DNA from: Anaerolinea thermolimosa
GTDB lineage: Bacteria > Chloroflexota > Anaerolineae > Anaerolineales > Anaerolineaceae
DNA: 64,000 nt
Direction of reading: 5' to 3'
NCBI RefSeq assembly: GCF_001050195.2
Contig: NZ_DF967965.1
Coordinates: 2,875,411 to 2,939,410 of the forward strand
Part shown: piece by piece, positions 7,216-16,566 of the stretch
How positions within the stretch are numbered: the stretch's first letter is position 1
Layout: the number at the start of each line of letters is the position of its first letter
The notes under the pieces: model-generated
The model's database searches: none
The model's input: the letters and a program-made list of their open reading frames with translations, nothing else
What the model was told of the DNA's origin: nothing
Program-made: the position numbers and the translations under genes

Positions 7216-10116
7216 ATGAGCACCTTACTCCGCTTCTGGGCGATCTTTATCGTCACGATCAAGCGTATTTTCGCGCAACGCGGGCTGGCGCTTGCCACCT
7301 CTCTTGGAATTGTCGCGGCCGTTGCGCTGACGATGAGCGTTCCCATTTACTCCGATGCCGTCTACCAGGACATTCTCCAACAGCAGATCTCCGGAGAGAC
7401 TGCCCCCACCGGGGAAATGGGGCGCCCTCCCTTTGCTTTCATGTACCGTTATGTCGGCGCATGGAATGGGTCTGTGAACTGGGAACGCATGAAGCCGGTG
7501 AACGAATATCTCTCCGGCAGGGTGCGCCAGGATATTGGCCTGCCGGTTAAGTTTTTCGTACGTTACTTCAAAACCGATTCCCTCAAACTCTTTCCTGCCG
7601 AAAAGGGTACTTACGACACCACCCAGGAACCCCTGGCATGGGTGTATTTTTCCACCCTTACCGACCTGGAAAAGCACGCCACCCTACTGGAGGGAAGCTT
7701 TGCCCCTGAATCAACCGGCCTGGCCGACAGCCTGATCGACGTTATGATCAGCGAAGAACGGGCCACCCTGCTGGGTGCCCATGTAGGCGAAAAGTTCATT
7801 GCCTACACCACCATCAAAAACGAACAAACCACCACCACGGTGGAATTCCCGGTGCGCATTGCCGGAATCTGGAAGCCTACCGACCCGCAAGAAGATTACT
7901 GGTTCTACAGCAGTCAGGAGTTTCGAGATGCGCTCCTGGTACCCGAAGCGACGTTCTTTGATCGCGTCATCCCTTACCTGAAGAATGATGTCTATCTTGG
8001 GTTATGGTACTGGGTATTTGACGGGTCACACATTCACTCTGCCGACGTACCCGGCCTGTTGGGGCGCATTTTTTACACCCGCCAGACCTCCATCAACCTG
8101 CTGCCCAATATGCGGTTAGATATTTCTCCCGAAGACAATCTGACCAAATACCTGCGGCTTTCACGCTCCCTCACCGTCTTCCTCTATGCTTTCAGCGTTC
8201 CCCTGCTGATCATGATCCTCACCTTCATCGGGCTGGTGGTCGACATGGCAGTGGGGCAGCGCCGGAATGAGATTGCCGTCCTGCGCAGCCGGGGTTCGAC
8301 CACAGGTCAGCTGGTCGGCATGGCCATTCTGGAAAGCCTCATCCTCGGCGCCGTCGGGATGCTCCTGGGCGCTCCTCTGGCTCAACTGGTGGCTCAATTT
8401 TTCGGAAAAGCCCGCAGTTTCCTCGATTTTTCGGCAGTAACTGGATTAAAACCCGCCATCACCCCCGAGTCATTGCGCTTTGGCCTGGTGGCCGTCGCCG
8501 TGGCCATGCTGGCGATGGTTCTGCCCACGCTTGGTGCGGCCAAACACACAGTCATCACCTATAAACAGGATCGCGCCCGCCAGATTCAAAAACCCTTCTG
8601 GCAGCGCGCCTTTCTCGATTTCCTCCTGCTCATCCCTGCTGGCTACGGGATGTATCTCCTTCAACGCTCCGGGGATATTGGCGGGCTTTCGGCCGATCCG
8701 TTCCAGAATCCGCTTCTCCTGCTCGTTCCTGCTCTGGGAATCTTCGCGGTGGCCCTGCTGGTCATTCGGTTTTTACCGCTGGTAATGCGGGTCATCGCCT
8801 GGATAGCTTCTCAAACCAACAGTGTGGGGCTGCTCATGGCGGCGCGCTACCTCTCCCGCTCCACCTCCGGTTACACCGCTCCGCTCATCCTGCTGGTGAT
8901 GACGCTCAGCCTGTCAACCTTCACCGCCACCCTCGCTCAGACACTGGACCGCCACATGCACGATCAGACCTTCTATAAAGTGGGGGCCGACGTGCATGTG
9001 ATCGAAATGGGGCAGTTGCAGGGCGCATCGGGCGCTTCCGGCGCCCCGGGCGGTCAGCAGGCTCAAAGCCAGAGCCAGCAAGGCGCTTCCGCGGAAAATA
9101 GCGCCCCCATCTGGGTCTTTATGCCTGTCTCGGAACACCTCAAAGTGCCCGGGGTGCAGGCTGCGGCGCGAGTAGCGCGTATCAAGGCCCGCCTTTCAAC
9201 GGGCGAATCGGTCGGCGATATCAACTTCATCGGCATTGACCGCATTGATTTTCCCCAGGCGGCCTTCTGGCGGCGTGACTTCGCCCCCGTACCCCTCGGC
9301 GCCCTGATGAATGATCTGGCGCGCACCACCGAGGGTGTGCTCGTCTCGTTTGACATGCTCCAAAAATACAACCTCAAACTGGGCGATACCATCGGGGTGA
9401 GTGTGTATCAATTGAGCAACGCCCGCGATATTCAATATCGCATTGTTGGCACTTTCTATTACTTCCCTACCTGGTATCCTGAAGAGGGGCCGCTCGTGGT
9501 GGGCAACCTGGATTACCTCTTTGAGCAGGTCGGGGGTGAGTTCCCCTACGATGTGTGGCTGCGAACCGCACCCGGAACCAATTACCGCTCCCTCCTGGAG
9601 GGCATCGATGACCTTTACCGGCGGGTGATGTACCCGCGGGTGTCTTTGGAAATTTTAAACCAGGAACAACTTCGCCCCGAGCGGCAGGGGTTCTTTGGTC
9701 TGCTATCCGTAGGTTTCGTAGCACTGGCGTTCTTAACCGTCCTCGGTTTTCTGCTTTATGCCTTTTTCTCCTTCCGACGGCGTTTCATCGAGCTGGGCAT
9801 GCTGCGCGCCATCGGGCTTTCTGCCGGACAGATGCTCGTTTTCCTGGCTTCTGAACTGGCCTTCCTCTTCCTTGCGGGGCTGGCCGCCGGAACAGGCATG
9901 GGGGTATGGGTCAGCAACTTTTTCATCCCCCATCTTCAGGTTGGCAACGACATGGCGGCCCGCATTCCTCCTTTCCTGGTGCGCATTGACTGGCCCGCAG
10001 TGTTCCAGGTCTACATCCTCTTTGGTGTTTTATTTGTGATCGCCCTGGCCGTACTGGGCTGGCTGTTGATGCGGATGAAAGTGTTCCAGGCGATCAAACT
10101 GGGCGAGGCGGTATAA
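7216..10116 (+). CDS. ABC transporter permease, FtsX/MacB family, long form
   Basis: 966 residues, about twice a simple MacB permease, with duplicated architecture: TM helix near 20-45, a large extracytoplasmic domain (about 50-315), three TM helices with an FtsX core (about 320-450, including VGQRRNEIAVLRSRG), further TM helices, a second extracytoplasmic domain (about 600-800), and a C-terminal FtsX core (about 825-960, including RRRFIELGMLRAIGLS). The paired FtsX cores mean one polypeptide supplies both permease halves. The second external domain includes a Gly/Ala/Ser/Gln-rich linker (GASGASGAPGGQQAQSQSQQ). It begins nine bases after the adaptor's stop and ends three bases before the first ATPase, so it is co-translated. 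Substrate is not predictable from sequence. Confidence 0.88.
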   Translation: MSTLLRFWAIFIVTIKRIFAQRGLALATSLGIVAAVALTMSVPIYSDAVYQDILQQQISGETAPTGEMGRPPFAFMYRYVGAWNGSVNWERMKPVNEYLSGRVRQDIGLPVKFFVRYFKTDSLKLFPAEKGTYDTTQEPLAWVYFSTLTDLEKHATLLEGSFAPESTGLADSLIDVMISEERATLLGAHVGEKFIAYTTIKNEQTTTTVEFPVRIAGIWKPTDPQEDYWFYSSQEFRDALLVPEATFFDRVIPYLKNDVYLGLWYWVFDGSHIHSADVPGLLGRIFYTRQTSINLLPNMRLDISPEDNLTKYLRLSRSLTVFLYAFSVPLLIMILTFIGLVVDMAVGQRRNEIAVLRSRGSTTGQLVGMAILESLILGAVGMLLGAPLAQLVAQFFGKARSFLDFSAVTGLKPAITPESLRFGLVAVAVAMLAMVLPTLGAAKHTVITYKQDRARQIQKPFWQRAFLDFLLLIPAGYGMYLLQRSGDIGGLSADPFQNPLLLLVPALGIFAVALLVIRFLPLVMRVIAWIASQTNSVGLLMAARYLSRSTSGYTAPLILLVMTLSLSTFTATLAQTLDRHMHDQTFYKVGADVHVIEMGQLQGASGASGAPGGQQAQSQSQQGASAENSAPIWVFMPVSEHLKVPGVQAAARVARIKARLSTGESVGDINFIGIDRIDFPQAAFWRRDFAPVPLGALMNDLARTTEGVLVSFDMLQKYNLKLGDTIGVSVYQLSNARDIQYRIVGTFYYFPTWYPEEGPLVVGNLDYLFEQVGGEFPYDVWLRTAPGTNYRSLLEGIDDLYRRVMYPRVSLEILNQEQLRPERQGFFGLLSVGFVALAFLTVLGFLLYAFFSFRRRFIELGMLRAIGLSAGQMLVFLASELAFLFLAGLAAGTGMGVWVSNFFIPHLQVGNDMAARIPPFLVRIDWPAVFQVYILFGVLFVIALAVLGWLLMRMKVFQAIKLGEAV

Positions 10117-10119
10117 AAC

Positions 10120-11181
10120 ATGATCATTGAAGACGAACCTTTTATCCTTTGTGATGGTCTGGTCAAAATCTACAAGGTGGCCAACCTTGAGGTAGTGGCT
10201 CTTCAGGGGCTGGATTTACTCGTGCACCGCGGGGAACTCCTGGGCATTGTCGGAGCCAGTGGGAGCGGCAAATCAACCCTGATGAACATTCTCGGCGGGC
10301 TGGATCGCCCTTCGGCAGGACGAGTTTTCGTGGATGGGCGCGACCTGCTGAAAATGTCAGATGCCGAATTAAATGCCTATCGTAGCACACGGGTGGGCTT
10401 CGTCTGGCAGCAGGGTGCACGCAATCTGATACCGTACCTGTCTGCGCTGGAAAACGTAAAACTTCCCATCACCATTGCCGGAAAAATGACCAGAGAATCC
10501 AGCAAAAGGGCCGAAATGCTCCTCGATGCAGTGGGGCTGGGAGAGCGAAAATTGCACCGACTGGTGGAAATGTCTGGTGGTGAACAGCAGCGGGTGGCCA
10601 TCGCAGTAGCTCTGGCCAATAATCCCTCTCTCCTTTTAGCCGATGAACCCACCGGCGAAGTTGACACGAACACCGCCAACGAAATTTTCCAGATCTTCAA
10701 GGATCTCAACCATGAATTGGGGATAACCACGATCATCGTCAGCCACGATATGAACATCGCCCGCCATGTTGACCGGGTGGTGGCCATTCGCGACGGAAAA
10801 ACTTCTACCGAAACCGTGCGTCAGCCGGTCAACAACCTCCACCCCGCGGTTGCCGAAAGCGAACAACAAACCGGCGAGCCGAATGCCCCCACAAACCCTG
10901 ACCACCACGAGGAAGTAACCTTTGAAGAGGTTGTTTTGCTCGATTCCGCAGGGCGCTTACAGGTTCCGCGCGATTATCTGGAACAATTCAATATCCAACG
11001 GCGTGTCTTCGTCGAGGTAACCAAAGACGGCATTCTCATCCGCCCGGCGCCCCCCAGCGAACGAGAGAAAGCTCTGGTTCAGGCCACCAGTGGAAAACTG
11101 CCACTGGAAGAAAAGGAAACCGGCCTGCGTGCCCTGTTTAGCCGTCTGCGCATTCCTAACATCACCCGGAGGCAACCATGA
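10120..11181 (+). CDS. ABC transporter ATPase with C-terminal AbrB-like domain
   Basis: 353 residues. Residues 1-225 are a complete MacB/LolD-type nucleotide-binding domain: Walker A GASGSGKST, Q-loop in WQQGARN, signature MSGGEQQRVAI, Walker [14 protein letters not shown]-loop IIVSHD. A variable linker follows, then residues about 268-310 (VLLDSAGRLQVPRDYLEQ, then VEVTKDGILIRP) match the SpoVT/AbrB swapped-hairpin fold normally used for DNA binding by antitoxins and transition-state regulators. Such a domain on an ABC ATPase may serve dimerisation or regulation; DNA binding is only a possibility. It overlaps the next ATPase by four bases (ATGA), so the two NBDs are probably a heterodimer made in fixed ratio for the permease at 7216. 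Confidence 0.85.
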   Translation: MIIEDEPFILCDGLVKIYKVANLEVVALQGLDLLVHRGELLGIVGASGSGKSTLMNILGGLDRPSAGRVFVDGRDLLKMSDAELNAYRSTRVGFVWQQGARNLIPYLSALENVKLPITIAGKMTRESSKRAEMLLDAVGLGERKLHRLVEMSGGEQQRVAIAVALANNPSLLLADEPTGEVDTNTANEIFQIFKDLNHELGITTIIVSHDMNIARHVDRVVAIRDGKTSTETVRQPVNNLHPAVAESEQQTGEPNAPTNPDHHEEVTFEEVVLLDSAGRLQVPRDYLEQFNIQRRVFVEVTKDGILIRPAPPSEREKALVQATSGKLPLEEKETGLRALFSRLRIPNITRRQP

Positions 11182-11885
11182 TGACAGACGTTGAAGCTCC
11201 TGCCACCACCTGGGTCATCGAGGCCGAAGACCTCTGGCGCATTTACCGCACTGGCACACGCGAGGTATACGCCCTCCGGGGGGTCAACCTGCAAATTCCT
11301 CTGGGGCGGTTTATTGCTCTCAAAGGGCGCTCAGGAAGTGGGAAAACCACCCTGCTCAACTGCCTGGGCGGTCTCGATCGCCCCGATCGAGGCGTGGTGC
11401 GGATTTTCGGGCGCGACCTGTCGCAATTAAGTGAAAAAGAACTCACCCAGTGGCGGCGCAAAGAAGTGGGATTCATTTTCCAGTCCTTCGGGCTTCTGCC
11501 TACCCTCTCCGCTTACGAAAACATCGAGCTCATGCTGCGTATCGCCCAGGCTTCTCGAAAAGAGAAAAAACAGCGCACCATCGAACTGCTGGAGATGGTC
11601 GGGCTGGCCAAATGGATGCACCATCGGCCCTTCGAGCTTTCGGGGGGGCAACAGCAGCGGGTGGCCATTGCCCGCGCCCTGGCAAACCGACCCCGCCTCA
11701 TTCTGGCTGATGAACCCACCGGTGAACTCGACAGCACCACCGCCCGTGAAATCCTCTCCCTCTTCCGTCAGATCGTTGAGGAAGAAAAGATCACCGTGCT
11801 TATGTCTTCCCACGACCCTCTGGTTGATGGTTATGTGGATGAAATTCTCCCCATGAAAGATGGGCAAATCGTCCGAGAGAGATGA
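11178..11885 (+). CDS. ABC transporter ATPase, LolD/MacB type
   Basis: 235 residues, a single compact nucleotide-binding domain: Walker [10 protein letters not shown], signature [11 protein letters not shown], Walker [14 protein letters not shown]-loop MSSHDP. It has no extra domain, unlike its neighbour. The start overlaps the preceding stop by four bases (translational coupling). As the fourth gene of the adaptor-permease-ATPase operon it most likely pairs with the AbrB-tailed ATPase under the two FtsX cores of the permease. Confidence 0.9.
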   Translation: MMTDVEAPATTWVIEAEDLWRIYRTGTREVYALRGVNLQIPLGRFIALKGRSGSGKTTLLNCLGGLDRPDRGVVRIFGRDLSQLSEKELTQWRRKEVGFIFQSFGLLPTLSAYENIELMLRIAQASRKEKKQRTIELLEMVGLAKWMHHRPFELSGGQQQRVAIARALANRPRLILADEPTGELDSTTAREILSLFRQIVEEEKITVLMSSHDPLVDGYVDEILPMKDGQIVRER

Positions 11886-11952
11886 TACAATCACCATCCT
11901 TTCAGCATTCCATTCAACCCACCTATTTTATTCAGGAAGGTGAAACGAACGC

Positions 11953-13602
11953 ATGGCACGCCCTCCCGTAGTAGTCAAGGACTTCCAGAAACCGAAAGTT
12001 GTTTTTCAGCCCGAAGTACGCCAGGGCATGCAACGCGGAATCAACCAGATCATCAACGCCATTCGCCCCACCCTGGGGCCCCTTCCGCGTACAGTGGCCA
12101 TCGAACGCATCGCACGCACTGACGAGTTACCCGAACTGCTCGATAGTGGTGGAACCATTGCCCGCCGCATCATTCAAATCGAGGGGCGCGACGAAGACGT
12201 CGGCGCCATGTTCATCCGCCACGTTCTGTGGGAGCTTCAAGAAAAGGCCGGTGATGGAACCGCAACCGCCGCGGTGATGTTCCAGTCCATTTTCAACCAG
12301 GGAGTGCAACACATCGTCAACAGCGGCGGTAACGCCATGCGCATGCGCACTTACTTTGAGCGATGTCTCCCTCCCATTTTCGAGGCCCTTGACCGTCAGA
12401 CCCGCCACCTGCAGGGGAAAAATCAACTGGCCCAACTGGCGGCGACCATCATCAACGACCCTCCCCTGGCCAAAATGCTCGGTGAAATCTTTGACGTCAT
12501 CGGCCCCTTTGGCCGCCTGGAGATTCGCCAGGGGCGTTCGCGCGAGTTGGAACGTGAATATGTGGAAGGAATATACTGGGATTCGGGTTGGTTCTCCCGC
12601 GAGATGATGAACAACCCGCAAGACCTGCGCGCCGAGCTGGAAGATGCCTGGCTGTTGATCTCAGATCTGGAGATCAACGAGCCTGCCGAGTTGATGCCTC
12701 TGCTGGAGATGGCCGTGGGCGCCGGGGTGCAACGCCTGGTGCTGATTGCCGCTACCCTGTCAGACCGCGCCATGTCACTTCTGACGGTAAACAAAGACAG
12801 GATCACCGTCCTGGGGGTAAAATCGCCAGAAATTGCGGCCTCCAAACGGCAGGCCGCCCTGCAAGACCTGGCGATCTTAACCGGCGGCACACCCTTCTTC
12901 AAAGCCGCAGGCGACACCCTGAACAACGTCCGCCCGGAACATCTCGGACGCGCCCGGCGGGTGTGGGCCAACCGCGATTTCTTTGGTGTCATCGGGGGGC
13001 GCGGTGATCCTCGCCGCCTGCGCCAGCACCTTAAAGAACTGCGCAAGACCTTCTCGGCCACCTCCGATAAAGAAGCCCGTGAAGCCCTTCTCGCCCGCAT
13101 CGGGCGGCTCATGGGCGGTTCGGCCACCCTCTGGGTAGGGGATATCACCCCCACAGCCATTGAACAGCGTAAAGAGCTGGCCATCCGTGCCGCCGAAGCC
13201 ATGCGCGGAGCCATGCGCGAGGGAGTTGTCCCGGGTGGGGGAGTTGCCCTGCTGGCCTGCCGTGAGGTGCTTCGCCCCTATCTGATGAAGGCCGAAGACC
13301 CTGACGAAAAAGCGGTTTACCGCATACTGATGCGCGCCCTTGAGGCCCCTGCCCGCACCCTCTGGCAGAACGCCGGTTTTAACGACATTGAAATCATGGC
13401 CGATCTGCGCTTCGCCCCCCCCAATTTTGGTTTAGATGTTGTCCACAAACGCATTATCTCCATGGCCGAAGCCGGTATCTGGGATGCCGCTACTGTGGTC
13501 AAAGCCGCAGTACACAGCGCGGTAGCCGGTGCCGCACTGGCCCTCACCACCGACGTCATCATTCATCGCAGACGCCCCCCTGAATCCATGGATACTGCCT
13601 GA
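11953..13602 (+). CDS. Divergent GroEL/Cpn60-family chaperonin paralogue
   Basis: 549 residues, full GroEL length, aligned from TLGPLPRTV (GroEL TLGPKGRNV) through AGDGTATAAV (AGDGTTTATV, keeping the D87 equivalent), IGPFGRLEI, VKSPEIAASKRQAALQDLAI (apical VKAPGFGDRRK block, degenerate) and EGVVPGGGVALL (EGVVAGGGVAL). By ungapped alignment to these anchors, GroEL D52 is replaced by Ser and D398 by Arg, the two aspartates needed for ATP hydrolysis. The Gly-Gly-Met tail is missing; the C-terminus is RRRPPESMDTA. It therefore probably does not cycle like GroEL and may be a scaffold or holdase. The start has AGGAAGGTG upstream. No groES is adjacent. It is followed 13 bases later by a BNR-type propeller gene, an unusual partner. 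Confidence 0.85.
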   Translation: MARPPVVVKDFQKPKVVFQPEVRQGMQRGINQIINAIRPTLGPLPRTVAIERIARTDELPELLDSGGTIARRIIQIEGRDEDVGAMFIRHVLWELQEKAGDGTATAAVMFQSIFNQGVQHIVNSGGNAMRMRTYFERCLPPIFEALDRQTRHLQGKNQLAQLAATIINDPPLAKMLGEIFDVIGPFGRLEIRQGRSRELEREYVEGIYWDSGWFSREMMNNPQDLRAELEDAWLLISDLEINEPAELMPLLEMAVGAGVQRLVLIAATLSDRAMSLLTVNKDRITVLGVKSPEIAASKRQAALQDLAILTGGTPFFKAAGDTLNNVRPEHLGRARRVWANRDFFGVIGGRGDPRRLRQHLKELRKTFSATSDKEAREALLARIGRLMGGSATLWVGDITPTAIEQRKELAIRAAEAMRGAMREGVVPGGGVALLACREVLRPYLMKAEDPDEKAVYRILMRALEAPARTLWQNAGFNDIEIMADLRFAPPNFGLDVVHKRIISMAEAGIWDAATVVKAAVHSAVAGAALALTTDVIIHRRRPPESMDTA

Positions 13603-13615
13603 GGAAGAGGAAAGC

Positions 13616-14563
13616 ATGGCCAAACTCAACGCAACATCGACCCCTGACGAATTCATCTACACCCTCGCCGCGTATGACAATGAGATGCTGGCGGCCAGCA
13701 CTTCGGGGCTATATCGCTCAACTGATGCTGGAGAAACCTGGCAACTGGCCACCGCCTCTCTCGGATTGAGCGAGGAAGTGCCTGCTACCGCGGTGGTCTT
13801 TTCACCCGATTATCCCGAAGATCACACGATCATCGCCGGAATGGCCGGTGGCATTCTCCGCTCAGGGGATGGAGCTGCCACATGGGTGCTGGGAATAACC
13901 CCTCCACCCCCGCCTACCGTCACTGCGCTGGTGCTTTCGCCTGCCTTCCGAGAAGACGGCATCTTACTCGCTGGTACTATGGACGATGGCGTTCTGCGCT
14001 CTGCCGACCGTGGTTATCGTTGGGCGTCCTGGAACTTTGGTCTGCTCGATCTTTCCATCTTTTCCCTGGCCATTTCACCCGACTTCGCCAGCGATGAAAC
14101 GGTCTTTGCGGGTACTGAATCGGGCATCTTCCGCAGTACCAACGGCGGGCGCGCCTGGCGCGAAGTAGACCTGCCCATTGGCTACGAGACGGTGCTCAGC
14201 CTGGGCATTTCTCCCAACTTTGGCAAAGATGGCACCCTCTTTGCCGGCACCGAAACCCAGGGTCTTCTCCGCTCTACCGATGGCGGCACCACCTGGCAGA
14301 AGCTCGGCGAAGGTGTTCTTGACGGGCCCATCAACAACGTCATCGTGTCCCCTGCTTATCCCCAGCAAAAGGACGTGGCCGTTCTTTGCAATGGCGAGGC
14401 CTGGCTCTCGCGCGATGGCGGCAACACCTGGCAAACCCTGTGGCCCGAACTTCTCGAAGAAGGTGAAATCACCGCGCTCCTTGCACCCCAGGGGTTTACC
14501 GCCAATGCAACCGTCTGGGTGGGAATCGTGGGGGGCGAGGTGAAACGCCTCACCCTCGCCTGA
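13616..14563 (+). CDS. BNR/Ycf48-like beta-propeller protein
   Basis: 315 residues made of about six to seven repeats with the Asp-box style S-T-D-G-G-x-T-W (STDAGETWQ, SGDGAATWV, STNGGRAWR, STDGGTTWQ, SRDGGNTWQ) and intervening SPDYPEDHT or SPNFGKDGT segments, typical of sortilin/Ycf48-like propellers. No signal peptide or membrane segment is visible, so it should be cytoplasmic. I use the ATG at 13616, preceded by GAGGAAGAGGAAAG, and not an upstream in-frame ATG inside the chaperonin gene. Thirteen bases separate it from the chaperonin stop, so the two are one transcription unit and may form a complex. It ends only six bases before a convergent gene, with no obvious terminator between. Confidence 0.8.
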   Translation: MAKLNATSTPDEFIYTLAAYDNEMLAASTSGLYRSTDAGETWQLATASLGLSEEVPATAVVFSPDYPEDHTIIAGMAGGILRSGDGAATWVLGITPPPPPTVTALVLSPAFREDGILLAGTMDDGVLRSADRGYRWASWNFGLLDLSIFSLAISPDFASDETVFAGTESGIFRSTNGGRAWREVDLPIGYETVLSLGISPNFGKDGTLFAGTETQGLLRSTDGGTTWQKLGEGVLDGPINNVIVSPAYPQQKDVAVLCNGEAWLSRDGGNTWQTLWPELLEEGEITALLAPQGFTANATVWVGIVGGEVKRLTLA

Positions 14564-14569
14564 GTTCCA

Positions 14570-15238
14570 TCAGGGCCAGGTTCGCCCCCGCGCCACCTCT
14601 ACAAGAAAAGCCGCTGCTCGACGGGTGATTTCTGGAAAATCGCCAGCGTCGAGCAGCTTTTGATTGACCAGTTCTCCTCCAACCCCCAGCGCAGCGGCGC
14701 CCGCGCGGATAAATTCAGCCGCGTTCTCCAGTGTCACCCCGCCCACCGGGGCAACTTCAAGCTGGGGGAGCGGCGCCAGAATCGCTCTGAGCATCGCCGG
14801 GCCGCCCACCGAAGCCGGGAAGAATTTAATCATATCTGCTCCCGCCTCCCAGGCTTCAAGCATTTCGGTAGGCGTATAACAGCCGGGCATCACCGGCACA
14901 CTGTAGCGGCGCGCCAGCCGAATGACCTTACGGTTGAGCGTGGGTGTGACCAGAAACGCCGCCCCGGCCAGAATAGCCGCTCGCGCCGTCTCCGCATCCA
15001 GAACCGTGCCTGCGCCAAATAGCACTTCGTCCCCAAAGCGTGCCACAGCCTCTGAAATCACCTGCAATGCCCCGGGCGTGGTCATGGTGACCTCAATGGC
15101 GCAGACCCCACCCGCTCGCACCGCCTCGGCGGCGGCAACCAGCTGGTCCGAACTGCTGGCACGCAGAATGGCAATCACTCCCGTCTGCCGAATCCGTTGC
15201 ATCTTTTCATAAGATTTCATCGGCTTTTCCCCACTCAT
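14570..15238 (-). CDS. eda: KDPG/KHG aldolase
   Basis: 222 residues, a class I aldolase of the Eda family, cleaving 2-keto-3-deoxy-6-phosphogluconate (or related keto acids) to pyruvate and an aldehyde. The Schiff-base lysine lies in MIKFFPAS, the catalytic glutamate in AIEVTMTT, and the phosphate-binding glycines in APVGGVTLEN and GVGGELV. The first ATG overlaps the preceding stop by four bases (ATGA); an internal ATG at 15220 with GGGGAAAAG upstream is an alternative. It is the last gene of a three-gene overlapping operon with a sugar isomerase-like and a UROD-like protein, so its natural substrate may be another 2-keto-3-deoxy sugar acid. Confidence 0.88.
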   Translation of the reverse strand: MSGEKPMKSYEKMQRIRQTGVIAILRASSSDQLVAAAEAVRAGGVCAIEVTMTTPGALQVISEAVARFGDEVLFGAGTVLDAETARAAILAGAAFLVTPTLNRKVIRLARRYSVPVMPGCYTPTEMLEAWEAGADMIKFFPASVGGPAMLRAILAPLPQLEVAPVGGVTLENAAEFIRAGAAALGVGGELVNQKLLDAGDFPEITRRAAAFLVEVARGRTWP

Positions 15239-16566
15239 TCAATTCGCTTCACCTGCAACCCGAACACCTCAGCAAGCAGGTCAATCGCCGCTGTAAAACG
15301 CCCGGAGGCCAGAATATAATGATGCGATGCCAGTTCGGTCATCAGGCGGTGCCCATCCGGAACCCGTAAAATCGCCCCGTTCAGACAATCGGAACCCGGG
15401 AACCCGGCATACCCCTCAAGATCACCTTCGACTACCGAGAGAGTATCAAAGGGCGGCTGGAGCTTAAGCAGGGTCATGGGGCCTTCTGGCAGGCGGGCAT
15501 CGATGGCAGTGGCATTCTCGTCTACAATTGCCAGTACCTTCCGCCGTAATGCCCACTGGCTGGCAAACGCCCTCGGTAACACCCCCAGGTAACCACAATG
15601 CGCCGTGAGCACCGTATTCTCTTCCTCGCGGCTCACTCTGGGGAAGTGCGGGATGCGCTCATGCTTCAAGGCCGCCTGCCCCATAAGGAACGGGTATAAA
15701 TTGGTCATCATGGCTGGCTTTGCCAGCCCGCGCGTGGCAAGCAGCAGGGTAAGCATGGAAACGGTATCTGCCTCACATCCCCAGGCCAGCCCGCGTTCAG
15801 AATAGAGGAAATCCCAGGCCAGGCACGGGGTGGTATCGGAGAAATGAGATTCGTTCAAACAGTTAATCCCCGCAGAAAGCACTCCCGGCGTACTCTCAAG
15901 GTCGCGCTTCACAGCCAGATAGAGCTTCACCGCACTCAACAGGGAGGATTCAGGGATGTGTCCCAGGGGCACCTGGTCTTTCCATACCTCCCACGCCTGT
16001 TTTGCCTCATCGTCCGGGATGCCTTTGGCCGCCTCTCCCAGCGCCCGAAAACTGCGCTTTTCGATGGTGATTCCAAAGCGTTCTTTTAACCGCGCTGTGC
16101 ACTCCTCTTCCCACCAGTAAAACCGCTTGAAGATACTCGCCTGGAATCCCTCACCGGGGTTATCCTGATAAACAAGGAAACGCGCCTGATGCAGTTCCCG
16201 TTTTAAGGCCAGTAAACGGCACACCAGGCGCGCCTGTTCCAGGTTATATGGCGCCAGCACCTGCACCCCTGATGAGCGCAGGTACTGGTTAATTTCCCAG
16301 TCCCACATGGAAACCGTGCCAAACTCTGAGGTGATCACCAGCACAGGTACCCCCAGCGCCCGGAACTGATCCAGCCTGCGGTAGGCCTCGCCGAGCATTT
16401 GCGGGAAGACCGCCGCATCGGTCATCTCAGGAAGGGGGTCTCCGAGAGCCTGAGGGGGAAGAATCTCAGCCTCCTCCGAAAGCAAGCCGTGCAAGGCTGT
16501 CCATTGCGCGGCAAAATCGGGGTCGTCGGGTGAAGTAAAATACAGCGGCACAATCCGTGCTTTCAT
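15235..16566 (-). CDS. L-fucose/L-arabinose isomerase-fold protein
   Basis: 443 residues with the overall pattern of the FucI/AraA-like isomerase superfamily: an N-terminal Rossmann-like half (MKARIVPLYFTSPDDPDF, VLVITSEFGTVSMWDWE) and a C-terminal barrel with acidic and His residues (CEADTVSMLTLLL, LTAHCGYLG, ASHHYILASGRF). The CEADTVS glutamate and the HH near the end are candidate Mn-binding and catalytic residues, by analogy. It overlaps the aldolase start and itself starts four bases inside the upstream UROD-like gene, so all three are translationally coupled. Likely role: ketose-aldose interconversion feeding the aldolase. The specific sugar is not determinable. Confidence 0.75.
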   Translation of the reverse strand: MKARIVPLYFTSPDDPDFAAQWTALHGLLSEEAEILPPQALGDPLPEMTDAAVFPQMLGEAYRRLDQFRALGVPVLVITSEFGTVSMWDWEINQYLRSSGVQVLAPYNLEQARLVCRLLALKRELHQARFLVYQDNPGEGFQASIFKRFYWWEEECTARLKERFGITIEKRSFRALGEAAKGIPDDEAKQAWEVWKDQVPLGHIPESSLLSAVKLYLAVKRDLESTPGVLSAGINCLNESHFSDTTPCLAWDFLYSERGLAWGCEADTVSMLTLLLATRGLAKPAMMTNLYPFLMGQAALKHERIPHFPRVSREEENTVLTAHCGYLGVLPRAFASQWALRRKVLAIVDENATAIDARLPEGPMTLLKLQPPFDTLSVVEGDLEGYAGFPGSDCLNGAILRVPDGHRLMTELASHHYILASGRFTAAIDLLAEVFGLQVKRIE

